IMG/VR virus record: IMGVR_UViG_3300017598_000626
Coordinates: 1 to 42,335 of that record
Reading direction: 5' to 3' (one strand)
Length of the DNA stretch: 42,335 nt
Origin: a virus
Shown here piece after piece: positions 31,594 to 39,838 of the stretch. The notes beneath the pieces were generated by a model. That model had not been told where the DNA came from and searched no databases. It worked only from the letters and a program-made list of their open reading frames with translations. The stretch's first letter is position 1. Every line of letters begins with the position of its first letter. The translations under genes were made by a program, and so were the position numbers.

Positions 31594-32640
31594 ATGTGTT
31601 TACAAACTATAATAACCGAAACCGATTGTCTTTATCTTGAATTTCTTGACAATTGTGGACCCGACAGAGCTTATCCGCCTTTGAGAATGTATGAGAATGA
31701 TGACTTTGTATATATCAATGCAGATGACAACAAGCAAATATCAATTTCAAAAGTTGGATTTGAAGTTGATATCAATGGAGTTACTTATGAGGACATAGAT
31801 GCAGCAATGGCTCAACTTGCCATTGAGATCGGATGTGTGAACAGCTCAAGAACTGGAGGCTCATCTGCTGACATTACTGACATTGCGGAGGATCTTGACA
31901 AGATTGTTGAGCAATTATCCGAGAGATCAACAGTTGAGTATATAGATTTAACAAATTCCCAGGGATCTCCATGGGGAGGATTTCCGATGACAGTCAATCA
32001 GTTTGATTGGAGTGATGGAACATTTTTTCCCCCTAATGGGTACCCAATAACACCAACTATTGTCAATGATGTTCAAGAATTAGTTGATCTTTGGAATGCA
32101 AATGTATTGGACAACAAACTCGAAGTCAGAAATGCGACATCTGTTTTCATAGTTCCAAGATCAGCTCCAGTTCCAACGGACAACAACGGATATATTCAAA
32201 TTGTTGCAGCTGCTCCAATTTTCACATTGGCATATATTAAAGTTGCTTCATGGGGTCAAGAACCTGATGCAGAAAATTCAGCGGTCAACAATATTGATGA
32301 CAAAGTCACTCAGCTTGCAGATGGAGGAGAGAATCTTGATTCTGATGAGAATGGAATTGCAACTTATAACGAGCCAACAAATATAGCAATCGCCTTAGTT
32401 CCAGCAGAGGAAAAGAGAGAGAGTGTTTTTGTTCAATGTCATTCTCTTGCTTTATGGATAAGATTAAAACCAGCTGCAACTGTTCCGAATAATCGTGAAG
32501 GTTACAAAATAGAGGCTGGAGGATCTTTCAATCTTTCTGCTTTCGCTAATGGTCAGAAATATACAGGAGAGATTTCTTTGATCAATGCAGCTGATGGAGA
32601 ACAGCCAAACTATTCAATAAGCGTATTAAATAGACCTTAA
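31594..32640 (+). CDS. Virion accessory structural protein, 348 residues
   Basis: Not recognised as a family. N-terminal domain (residues 1-80) of alternating strands; a helix/coiled coil about 90-112 (DITDIAEDLDKIVEQLSERS), which could trimerise; then a beta-rich C-terminal half with VFIVPRSAPVPTDNNGYIQI and GYKIEAGGSFNLSAF. Short trimerising coil followed by beta domains is typical for head or tail fibres. Placed between capsid and portal genes. Confidence 0.5.
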   Translation: MCLQTIITETDCLYLEFLDNCGPDRAYPPLRMYENDDFVYINADDNKQISISKVGFEVDINGVTYEDIDAAMAQLAIEIGCVNSSRTGGSSADITDIAEDLDKIVEQLSERSTVEYIDLTNSQGSPWGGFPMTVNQFDWSDGTFFPPNGYPITPTIVNDVQELVDLWNANVLDNKLEVRNATSVFIVPRSAPVPTDNNGYIQIVAAAPIFTLAYIKVASWGQEPDAENSAVNNIDDKVTQLADGGENLDSDENGIATYNEPTNIAIALVPAEEKRESVFVQCHSLALWIRLKPAATVPNNREGYKIEAGGSFNLSAFANGQKYTGEISLINAADGEQPNYSISVLNRP

Positions 32641-32642
32641 AA

Positions 32643-33179
32643 ATGGAAGGGATAACAGTAAATAATCCAAAAATATCAATTTTAAACTCATCTTATTCAA
32701 CGTTCAATATTGTTAATGTTGAGAATCTTTCTCAGAATCTTTCTGATGGTGTTTTCTATGGTAGCGGAGCAATAGTCAATCCAGGAAGATTTGACAAGTA
32801 CAGGATTTATCTTGCTGGAGCGAACCCAGGACCAGCAGAGTCAGCTGAGTTGAGATTTGGCTTGTATGACTCAAATTTCCTATTAATAAGAGAGGGGAGC
32901 TTGTTGATCGACCAATCAACTGCATTGAATGAATACAAAGACTTTTCAATTCAATTACTTGAGTTGAGTCAACCAACTGTCTTGTATTTTGTATTGGGGA
33001 AAAATGATGAAATAGGCAATCTGAGTATTAGATGTCCTAGAATCGACTCAAATGGAACTCCAAACTCTGATATAATATTCGACTTCAATCATCCAGCTGG
33101 AGCTTTGCCATCTGACATCTCAGGGATAAGAACAACGGGAAACAGAGTATTTTATAATGCAATATACAAAATTGATTAA
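32643..33179 (+). CDS. Putative virion surface (beta-sandwich) protein, 178 residues
   Basis: Not recognised. All-beta composition with many Asn/Ser/Gly and Tyr (SYSTFNIVNVENLSQNLSDG, FDKYRIYLAG, LRFGLYDSNFLLIREGSLLI, TVLYFVLGKND). This reads like a jelly-roll, as in carbohydrate-binding domains. Two bases after the preceding structural gene and two before the next, so part of the same virion operon. Confidence 0.5.
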   Translation: MEGITVNNPKISILNSSYSTFNIVNVENLSQNLSDGVFYGSGAIVNPGRFDKYRIYLAGANPGPAESAELRFGLYDSNFLLIREGSLLIDQSTALNEYKDFSIQLLELSQPTVLYFVLGKNDEIGNLSIRCPRIDSNGTPNSDIIFDFNHPAGALPSDISGIRTTGNRVFYNAIYKID

Positions 33180-33181
33180 GT

Positions 33182-33772
33182 ATGTTTTTTGAAAATAAGA
33201 CCAGCTATTTTTATATAGTTAAAAATATTAGTGCAAGTGATTTGACAGCAGCTCAAACAGCCAATGCTGTCTTTCTTTCTGGGTCAATAAACTCTGATAC
33301 TTATCACATAATTAACTATTCGGATCAGTACACTTTTGAAGGTACTGAGGATTATGTCAATACGCTTGAAATGCAACAAGTTTCAATTTGTTCAGTATCT
33401 CCAGCGTTTTGGGATTTAGTTGGAGAGTTGAATGACCCTGTCACTCACATGGCAGCACATGAAAAATTCAGGCCATTTGCCCAAAACGACAAGAATCTTG
33501 CAACAACGATTTTTGATGACTTGTTTGTCCATTTGAAATATGTGATTTTAGCAACAGATTCAGAACGTCATACATGGTATGATGGAGCTCTTTCTCCACT
33601 GGTCCTCTCTCTATCTTGTGGAGATCTTCTCGCTGCTGCTAATTACTTGGGAGGATTTACTGGAGCTTCTCTTGCTGCAGCATTTGAAAAAGGAACCGCT
33701 GCCCAATGGGATCAACTGTTGAATCATGTCGGAATGATGGTCAATCCATTCTTGGAGAAATTCCCAAGATAA
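33182..33772 (+). CDS. Hypothetical virion-operon protein, 196 residues
   Basis: Not recognised. N-terminal half of strands (FYIVKNISASDLTAAQTANA, YSDQYTFEGTEDYVNTLEM), C-terminal half helical and rich in Leu/Ala (LSLSCGDLLAAANYLGGFTG, then LAAAFEKGTAAQWDQLLNH). It lies directly before the portal gene. Could be a neck or minor head protein. No enzymatic motif. Confidence 0.5.
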   Translation: MFFENKTSYFYIVKNISASDLTAAQTANAVFLSGSINSDTYHIINYSDQYTFEGTEDYVNTLEMQQVSICSVSPAFWDLVGELNDPVTHMAAHEKFRPFAQNDKNLATTIFDDLFVHLKYVILATDSERHTWYDGALSPLVLSLSCGDLLAAANYLGGFTGASLAAAFEKGTAAQWDQLLNHVGMMVNPFLEKFPR

Positions 33773-33800
33773 ACGAAATAGGTAAACAAAAAACAGAGAT

Positions 33801-35309
33801 ATGTCACTAGGAGGAAAATTGTTCTTTAATAAAAGCGGAGAAAGCAAGTTCTTGTCATCTTCAAAAACAAGCGTGAGAGGCCATGGCAATCAGCACGATG
33901 AGGACAACTCTGTTGATTTAAAGATTGGGCAAGATTTTATAAAAAATGGTACTAACAACTACTTTCCTTTTGAAATCGAGACAGCTGTAAAAAAAAGTAT
34001 GCTCCAAAAGCGAGCGTTTAGGACCATTACCAACTTAATCAATGGAAAGATTGTTTTTCAGAATAGAGACGGATCGGCAGTCACTCCAGCAAGACAGCAA
34101 GAACTGCAGCTAATATATAAGAACCTAGGAATCACAAAGCATGATTTCACAGGACCAACAATAAGATCAAACTATTTACAAGGAGGAGCTTTTGTTGCTA
34201 ATCAATGGGAGTCAAACGGGAGAGAGTTTGTTTTGTCATCTGTGACTCATAGACAATATAAAACAGGGAGACTGTCTTTCCCTCTCTGGAATAAAGGAAA
34301 GTATGTTTATCCTCTTCATTACTTTCATAGAAATTGGGGGTACTCATACAATAAGAGATCAAAAAAAGTATCTCCAAACAAGAAAACAAAGTCTTGGATT
34401 GATTGGAATCGGGATCCAAAAAAGAATTTTGATGATGTTTGCTATATTCCAGAGTTCAATCAAGAGCTCAACCTCAACCGACCAGTCAACAGATTGCAGT
34501 CAACATTGATTGGAGACTTTGATGGCTTATCTGACCACTATCCTCAACCTTGTTGGTTCACTGGTACAACGTACAACTATGAGAGAGCAGAGTTCCTCTT
34601 GAGCTGCTTTGATATTGATGATCTTGAAAACGGATTTCATGCTGATGGTATTGTCAAAGTATATCACACAAGTTATGTTGATCCAGAGAGCGCCCTTGCA
34701 AAACAAACATTTGCAGAGCAATCAAAGCTTGTGGAGGAGAAATTGAGATCATCATATAACTCTGGAGCTGTCATGGTTGTTCCTGTTGGTCTTGACTCAT
34801 CAGGAGAAATGATTCCAACATCTGATTTCATGGAGTTTGAACCATTCAAAACGAATGAAAACAAAGACAGACATGAGATATTTGACAAGAGAATATCAAA
34901 CAAGATACTTGGAGCCAATGGAATCATTATGCCTGAATTGGTAGGAGTAAGAGATGAAAAAAGCACGTTGAGTGAGTCAGGAGATAAACTTCTAACAGGA
35001 GTCAAACTTCTTTTGCAGTTTACAATCAAGCCACAAAAGGCGCTTTTGGATGATCCTGTCTCTGGATATTTCAATGAAAGAGTCAATGATGTACTTGGAA
35101 TAGAAGAGAGAACAGTGATTGCTCCAAATATGGCAGCATTCCTGAATATGTCTGAAAATTTAATGAAACATTTTTTGCATCCTGATCAATGGTTTGATAT
35201 GTTTGCAGATTTCGGATTGAGTAAGCCTACGATTGAACAGATTGCAAGTCAATTAATTCCAGCATATATCACAAAAGGAACATCAATGAACAAAATAACA
35301 ATTGAATAG
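33801..35309 (+). CDS. Portal protein
   Basis: 502 residues. N-terminal low-complexity part, then FRTITNLINGKIVFQNRDGS (stem-type region), SVTHRQYKTGR, GFHADGIVKVYHTSYVDPES, RISNKILGANGIIMPELVGV and FNERVNDVLG, the last two in the position of the helix-rich portal crown of many phages ('i...rI..a..vPp.llG'). It forms the dodecameric DNA entry channel. It is followed by a connector-like gene. Unusual: it comes after the capsid gene and far from the terminase (9365-10822). Confidence 0.8.
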   Translation: MSLGGKLFFNKSGESKFLSSSKTSVRGHGNQHDEDNSVDLKIGQDFIKNGTNNYFPFEIETAVKKSMLQKRAFRTITNLINGKIVFQNRDGSAVTPARQQELQLIYKNLGITKHDFTGPTIRSNYLQGGAFVANQWESNGREFVLSSVTHRQYKTGRLSFPLWNKGKYVYPLHYFHRNWGYSYNKRSKKVSPNKKTKSWIDWNRDPKKNFDDVCYIPEFNQELNLNRPVNRLQSTLIGDFDGLSDHYPQPCWFTGTTYNYERAEFLLSCFDIDDLENGFHADGIVKVYHTSYVDPESALAKQTFAEQSKLVEEKLRSSYNSGAVMVVPVGLDSSGEMIPTSDFMEFEPFKTNENKDRHEIFDKRISNKILGANGIIMPELVGVRDEKSTLSESGDKLLTGVKLLLQFTIKPQKALLDDPVSGYFNERVNDVLGIEERTVIAPNMAAFLNMSENLMKHFLHPDQWFDMFADFGLSKPTIEQIASQLIPAYITKGTSMNKITIE

Positions 35310-35311
35310 AT

Positions 35312-35935
35312 ATGGAAAATTGCAAAGATTGTGCTTGTAAGTGCAAGCCAGTTTCAGCAGAGTGCATCACTTCAAATTGTGAGATCACTGATGCTAATAT
35401 CATAAAGAAAAACCATTACACAAAAGCAACTGATGACATTGATGAGCTCATTGGAATGGATTGTGCTGATGAGTTATGTGAAGCGCTCTCTCAAGCTGCT
35501 GCTGATTTGCAACAATACAATATTGATAATCCAGGATTAAATGACAAGACAATTGATGACTTTCTTGCTGACAAATGGCTTGCAGTTGTAAATAATAAGC
35601 ACTTTCAAAAATGGTATTCAAATAAATTGCTTTGGCATTGGGTATTTGGAGCAAGCACAAGTCAATTGACATCAAGTGGTCTTGTAGCTGTGAACAATTC
35701 TGACCAGCAATATAAAAATAATTTCAACCAGGCTGTTGAGGAGGAAAGGAAGAGAATGCAAGATTCTGCTGAAATGTATTTCACAAAAGCAAGATTCAAA
35801 TTCATCAATCAATTTTGGAACAAAAATACTGAAAATTACTCTTGCATTGTTTCAGCTTGTGGATGTACTAAAATATATACGTGTGACACTCATTGTCCTC
35901 CTTCTAATGATGGAATAGGCATGATAGTAATATAA
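35312..35935 (+). CDS. Putative head-tail connector (gp6-like adaptor), 207 residues
   Basis: Two bases after the portal stop. A Cys-rich N-terminus (ENCKDCACKCKPVSAECI) precedes a helical body with LADKWLAVVNNKHFQKWYSN, WHWVFGASTSQLTSSGLVAV and EEERKRMQDSAEMYFTKARF. The Trp-rich helix plus Gly loop resembles the DUF6712-like connectors found in Bacteroidota phages. The C-terminus is again Cys-rich (CGCTKIYTCDTHC). The Cys clusters might bind metal or be disulfide-linked in the virion. Confidence 0.6.
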   Translation: MENCKDCACKCKPVSAECITSNCEITDANIIKKNHYTKATDDIDELIGMDCADELCEALSQAAADLQQYNIDNPGLNDKTIDDFLADKWLAVVNNKHFQKWYSNKLLWHWVFGASTSQLTSSGLVAVNNSDQQYKNNFNQAVEEERKRMQDSAEMYFTKARFKFINQFWNKNTENYSCIVSACGCTKIYTCDTHCPPSNDGIGMIVI

Positions 35936-36020
35936 GAATAAAAAACAATGTCAGTCTCCCCCGATTGGTATTTAATACTTTAAACCGAGCTTATCCCTTT
36001 ACAGTGAAAATGAAAAAAAA

Positions 36021-36317
36021 ATGCAAGAAATAGTTTTTAACAGAATTGCTGAAGCATCTGACTTGATAGTCTTGTTTTGTGTGATTATTTTCTCTTTAGG
36101 TCTTGTGATTAAGATGCTTTGGAATCGACATATAAAAGAGTGCGATTCAGATAAAAAAGCAATCAAGGCCAAAGACAAAGAAATTGCAAGATTGAACACA
36201 GTCAACTCTGATACTCTAAAAGACAACATTGCAGCAATGACGAAGATGTTGGTTGTTTTGGATGAGTTTCGCAGCGATATAAACCAAATAAGAGATGGTA
36301 ATTCAAAAACAAAATAA
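36021..36317 (+). CDS. Membrane-anchored coiled-coil protein (spanin-like), 98 residues
   Basis: N-terminal membrane segment (LIVLFCVIIFSLGLVIKMLW, residues 15-34), then a charged coiled coil (KAIKAKDKEIARLNTVNSDT). This is the layout of inner-membrane spanins and of some holins. It overlaps the next membrane protein gene, and both sit at the end of the virion operon, a usual site for lysis genes. The partner outer-membrane lipoprotein is not obvious. Confidence 0.5.
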   Translation: MQEIVFNRIAEASDLIVLFCVIIFSLGLVIKMLWNRHIKECDSDKKAIKAKDKEIARLNTVNSDTLKDNIAAMTKMLVVLDEFRSDINQIRDGNSKTK

Positions 36318-36645
36318 CATCAAGGAGAAAGTCAATCCAGAATCACAAGAGGATTGTCCAATCAAAAAAGCCATAAAAAATAACAAGGACCGATTGAGTA
36401 AAATGGGAGTCAAATCCGTAGAGGAGGAGGAAAAAGAAAAAGAGAAAAAAAAATCAAAGACAGAGATAAAAAAAACGTATAAAGCAATTTTAAAGATTGC
36501 AATCATTTTTGGATTAGTTCTATTGTGTTCTTTGATATACAACTTTGTTTTTTCGCCAAATATAGTTGATGCTATTTTGGTCTTTTTAAGAGGAGTTTTT
36601 CCTTCTTTCAGTGATTCTGCTGGAATGGAACATTTTGTCAACTAA
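36295..36645 (+). CDS. Single-span membrane protein (holin-like or lysis-related), 116 residues
   Basis: Not recognised. Very charged N-terminal 60 residues (EEEEKEKEKKKSKTEIKKTY), one membrane segment (ILKIAIIFGLVLLCSLIYNF), then a partly hydrophobic end (IVDAILVFLRGVFPSF). Overlaps the preceding spanin-like gene by 23 bases. Lysis role inferred from pairing and location; no test in the sequence. Confidence 0.5.
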   Translation: MVIQKQNNIKEKVNPESQEDCPIKKAIKNNKDRLSKMGVKSVEEEEKEKEKKKSKTEIKKTYKAILKIAIIFGLVLLCSLIYNFVFSPNIVDAILVFLRGVFPSFSDSAGMEHFVN

Positions 36646-36655
36646 AACATAAGAT

Positions 36656-36901
36656 ATGCCAACATGGATTGTATATACAAGTGAGGACGAATCTGCAAAG
36701 ATTCATATTGATACTGATTCAGGAGGAATTGTCAAACTCGAAGACTTGAATGCTGAAACTTTTCGAACATTACCTATTGATAAAACTGGATCAACTACTG
36801 GAAAGGATGAGATATCAGATGAATTATACTCTCATCCTGGTTTCAAGTTTGGAAAAATGGCCATGATGATCGCAAGGTTAATTGAGAAAGCAATGACATA
36901 A
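36656..36901 (+). CDS. Hypothetical protein, 81 residues
   Basis: Not recognised. Small acidic protein: beta-type start (MPTWIVYTSEDESAKIHIDT), polar centre, helical end (FKFGKMAMMIARLIEKAMT). Last gene of the rightward head/lysis operon; convergent with the recombination operon. Between them (36902-36967) only an imperfect AGAG...CTCT hairpin and short TCTATT repeats are seen. Confidence 0.55.
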   Translation: MPTWIVYTSEDESAKIHIDTDSGGIVKLEDLNAETFRTLPIDKTGSTTGKDEISDELYSHPGFKFGKMAMMIARLIEKAMT

Positions 36902-36967
36902 AACAAAAGAGACCAATCTGCTTTATGCAAATTGCTCTCTCAATAAATATCTATTTATCTATCTATT

Positions 36968-37228
36968 TCAATCAAACAATCCTTTTTGATTCGGATTTGA
37001 ATCAATGGGATTGTTTTTGTCTGGACCTAGTTGATAGACTCCTCTTGATGGCCTATGGATTAATCCAGATTTGACCATTCTTGACAGTATCTCTCCAAAG
37101 TGTTTGTCTGTATTTGCATAATACAAGATATTAGTCTCTTTGATGAGCTCTCTCTTTGTCATTGGCTCTCCTTTTTCAGTGAGAGCTTTGATGACTTTTG
37201 ATTGATTTGGTGTGATTCGTCCTTTCAT
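36968..37228 (-). CDS. Winged-helix DNA-binding protein, 86 residues
   Basis: A compact winged helix: ITPNQSKVIKALTEKGEPMT, then KRELIKETNILYY, a recognition-like helix (KHFGEILSRMVKSGLI) and a wing RPSRGVYQL; a polar tail follows. Fits a small transcription regulator. It is the last gene of the leftward recombination operon (two bases after its neighbour), so it would be made early. It is a second candidate, besides 39839, for the repressor of the shared operators. Confidence 0.65.
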   Translation of the reverse strand: MKGRITPNQSKVIKALTEKGEPMTKRELIKETNILYYANTDKHFGEILSRMVKSGLIHRPSRGVYQLGPDKNNPIDSNPNQKGLFD

Positions 37229-37230
37229 TT

Positions 37231-37965
37231 TTATCTCTTTTTATCTTCGATTAATAATTTTGGTTTAGCCTCCTCCAGCAATTGAGCATCAAAAATGTTT
37301 TGTTGAGCCAACTCTGGCAACAAAGGATCCAGAGAAATCACTGGATATACTCTTGATTGATCCAGAACTCTTGATGACTTGACTTTTTTCACACTTAAAA
37401 AGAAAGGAACTTGAGCAACAGACTCTCCATTGATTTTCTTGATCATATCATAGGAATCAAGAATCTGATTAATAGATGACTTTGCAGCCATTGTCCTCAA
37501 CTCCCAAACTCCCAAGATCGGAACTTTTGCAATTATAAATCTCAATGTTAGAACCTCATTCCACTTTGGTTGAAATCTATCATTTGTCAAGTGCTCTTGA
37601 GTTTTATTCATGAAAGCCTCTACTCCTCCATATTTCTCATTGATAGTGGCAAGAGTTACAATTTTAAACTCTTTCCTCATTGATACAAAGAAAGTCTCTC
37701 CGTCCCCATAAGAATACAACTTTCCTTGATTGTTTCTGATTTCGTAAACGTGAGATATATTGAAGGAATCCTCATTGCAAGAAAAGCAAATAGGCAATTG
37801 ATTCATTTTAGGATAAAGCTGGTTGAAGATATCAACATATCTCTGATGATCAGAGGTTGCTTTGAAGTAGTCAAGAGATATTGGATATCCTTTTTCGCTC
37901 AACTCTCCAACCTTAATTTTTCCTATTATTCCCAAAGTTGGCTTTCTTTCTGTCTTTATTCTCAT
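37231..37965 (-). CDS. Recombination protein (RDF/gp3-like or ssDNA-annealing type), 244 residues
   Basis: Segments YPISLDYFKAT, ICFSCNEDSFNI, GDGETFFVS, WNEVLTLRFIIAKVPILGVW and ELRTMAAKSSINQILDSYD match, from memory, a phage family related to the phiC31 gp3-type recombination directionality factors and other DNA recombination accessory proteins ('GvWel.T.g..SSi'). Next to a RecB/Cas4-like nuclease it could equally be an annealing or single-strand-binding partner. No integrase exists here, so a role in DNA recombination or replication is more likely than excision. Confidence 0.55.
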   Translation of the reverse strand: MRIKTERKPTLGIIGKIKVGELSEKGYPISLDYFKATSDHQRYVDIFNQLYPKMNQLPICFSCNEDSFNISHVYEIRNNQGKLYSYGDGETFFVSMRKEFKIVTLATINEKYGGVEAFMNKTQEHLTNDRFQPKWNEVLTLRFIIAKVPILGVWELRTMAAKSSINQILDSYDMIKKINGESVAQVPFFLSVKKVKSSRVLDQSRVYPVISLDPLLPELAQQNIFDAQLLEEAKPKLLIEDKKR

Positions 37966-37978
37966 TGTTTTTGTCGTT

Positions 37979-38398
37979 TTATATGTTTATGTCAAACTCT
38001 TTTAATATTAATTCGATTAGTTTGATTGCGTATTTATTTATTAAATCAAGAGCTGGATCTTTTGATGAGTAATGATCCCCCCTAAAAACAACCGATTTAC
38101 CTTTTTGTATTGCAAGAAAAAACATTGGGTCATCCTCATAACTCATTAGGCCTGTTACAGAGTTGTATTTGTAATACCTTCTTAATGTTAATTTATACCC
38201 AGCTAAAGATTTAGACTCTATGATTATGTTGCTGGTTCTTCCTGTTGAGACGTAACTCCAAAAATACTCTTTAAACCTGTAAGTAAAGCAAAGAGGATTC
38301 ATTCCTTGCTGGTGCCATTGAACTAAACCAATAGCTTGATTTGTATCATTGTCAGAATGAATCAAGCTCATGATTTTTTCTTTATCTCCTTTAGTCAT
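37979..38398 (-). CDS. Hypothetical protein, 139 residues
   Basis: Not recognised. Overlaps the end of the nuclease gene by eight bases. Mixed alpha/beta; contains WHQQGMNPLCFTYRFKEYFW, YKLTLRRYYKYNSV and an acidic end. Position between a nuclease and a recombination protein suggests an accessory function in DNA processing. Confidence 0.6.
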   Translation of the reverse strand: MTKGDKEKIMSLIHSDNDTNQAIGLVQWHQQGMNPLCFTYRFKEYFWSYVSTGRTSNIIIESKSLAGYKLTLRRYYKYNSVTGLMSYEDDPMFFLAIQKGKSVVFRGDHYSSKDPALDLINKYAIKLIELILKEFDINI

Positions 38399-39677
38399 TA
38401 GGTATCACGTTTATAGTTTTATCCTCTTGATCAACACCAAACTCAATATTAAATTGTTTTGACATCCCCTCAACAATCTCCTTGACAGTTGGATCAACAA
38501 TCTCTTTCATGTGTGGCTTTTCAACTTTCTTTTTATTTTTAGACTTCACAAAGTCAGCCATCTCAATAATATAAACATTGTCTTTTATACTCTCCTGACC
38601 AAATTCAATGACTCCAAAGCCTCTCTTGACTGGAGATGGATCACTTGTCCAATTCTCTCTCAATGCTCTTTGCATCAATAAATCATGAGCAATTGGACCA
38701 TCAGTTTGATTCTTTAGAGAATAAGTTGGAGAGCATCTCCATTTTTTAGGAGCCCAATTGAATATATGAGTCACTGGAAGTATGTCGCCAAAGTTCTCAT
38801 TCCACATGTCTTTGTATGTTTTCAGCTGCAGCTCATGAGATTCAAAGAATCCTTTCCTACCTGATTTGAAATCAACAATTGTTTTGACTCTCTTTGATCT
38901 GAAATCCATCTCACAAACAAAATCCAGACAACCTCCAAGCTTCCATGTGTCAGAGACAAGAGGAAACTCTGTTGCAATTGGCTCAACATTCTTGTCAATG
39001 CAGAACTTTGCAAAGCTCAAAACGTCATTGTGTATCTTTTCAATCCAAGATCCAGCAAATTTCATATTAATACCGTTGTCAAGCATATACTCAATTGTGA
39101 TATCATCCAAAATGTCAAGATTTATTTTTAAGTCTTTAATGAATTGACCGATTATGATATGCATAAATGTTCCGTAGTCAGCAGCATCTTGAGATCTCTT
39201 GTCAGCAACTTCATTTCCAAGGTCTCCTCTCCATTTTGACAAGTAAGGATTGGAGAGAGCTTTGCTTGAGAAGCCTGTGACAGATAAATAAAACTTTGGA
39301 TCATCCTGGTCAATAGTACAATAGTATCTTTCTTTTCCTTTCTGGATTCTCTTGATTTTGAATGGAGATACAATGTGAGTATAATTCGGAGCAATGAAAT
39401 CCGCTTGCATCTCTTCATAAGATACATTTTTAAGCTCCATTTCTCCTCTTAATTGAGGAAAGCTTGCTGGATTGTCAATCATCTCTTTAATCAAGGAAAC
39501 TTGATCTCTCTTTCTTTCTGTGATTTCGAGGTCAACAATGATATCCTCTTTGTTTTCTTTTACTATATGAATAAAGGCTTTCCATTTTCTCTTACTTTCT
39601 TCATCTCTATAAATAGAGAAATAAAAATCTTTGTACTCTCCACAATAATTTCCTTTCCCTGATCTTTCAACTTTCAT
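38391..39677 (-). CDS. PD-(D/E)XK exonuclease of the RecB/Cas4-like type
   Basis: 428 residues. N-terminal part is a separate domain (1-130). The nuclease core follows: DYGTFMH with His173, Glu237 in ATEFPLV, Asp252 in GGCLDFVCE, Asp269 and Lys271 in VDFKSG, and Gln284-Tyr288 in ELQLKTYKDMW, all in the order of RecB-family nucleases. No iron-sulfur cysteines as in Cas4 proper are obvious. It would degrade or resect DNA ends for recombination. First gene of a leftward operon behind an operator-controlled promoter; three AAACGAC copies lie in its leader. Confidence 0.85.
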   Translation of the reverse strand: MKVERSGKGNYCGEYKDFYFSIYRDEESKRKWKAFIHIVKENKEDIIVDLEITERKRDQVSLIKEMIDNPASFPQLRGEMELKNVSYEEMQADFIAPNYTHIVSPFKIKRIQKGKERYYCTIDQDDPKFYLSVTGFSSKALSNPYLSKWRGDLGNEVADKRSQDAADYGTFMHIIIGQFIKDLKINLDILDDITIEYMLDNGINMKFAGSWIEKIHNDVLSFAKFCIDKNVEPIATEFPLVSDTWKLGGCLDFVCEMDFRSKRVKTIVDFKSGRKGFFESHELQLKTYKDMWNENFGDILPVTHIFNWAPKKWRCSPTYSLKNQTDGPIAHDLLMQRALRENWTSDPSPVKRGFGVIEFGQESIKDNVYIIEMADFVKSKNKKKVEKPHMKEIVDPTVKEIVEGMSKQFNIEFGVDQEDKTINVIPND

Positions 39678-39729
39678 TTTATGTCGTTTAAATGTCGTTT
39701 AAAATATATTTTTGTTGTCGTTTGTAGTG

Positions 39730-39760
39730 CTAAGATACAATAATTGCACATAATATGCAA
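39730..39760 (-). promoter_or_regulatory. Leftward promoter with overlapping operator (recombination operon)
   Basis: On the minus strand TTG (39760-39758), 20 bp, TATCTTAG (39737-39730), one mismatch to TAnnTTTG. Operator TTGCA-N7-TGCAA at 39744-39760. Same geometry as at 2988 and 20166. Confidence 0.75.
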
Positions 39761-39776
39761 GTATGATTGATATTTA

Positions 39777-39809
39777 TTTGCTTTTATTGTGCAAAAACTC
39801 CTATACTTG
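39777..39809 (+). promoter_or_regulatory. Rightward promoter of the candidate regulator gene
   Basis: TTTG at 39777-39780, 21 bp, TATACTTG at 39802-39809. A TGCAA half-site (TTGTGCAAAA, about 39788) lies in the spacer. ATG follows at 39839. Confidence 0.5.
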
Positions 39810-39838
39810 TATTCAATTAGATAAATAACCAATGTAAA

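Noticed and set aside
35951-35986. An 11-codon ORF MSVSPDWYLIL before the spanin-like gene
   Set aside because: Too short and without overlap or conservation evidence; it lies over the GTATTTAATAC element.
37231-37965. Evidence for an integration system (recombination directionality factor)
   Set aside because: No integrase or attachment site is visible anywhere, so the resemblance is better explained by a general recombination role.
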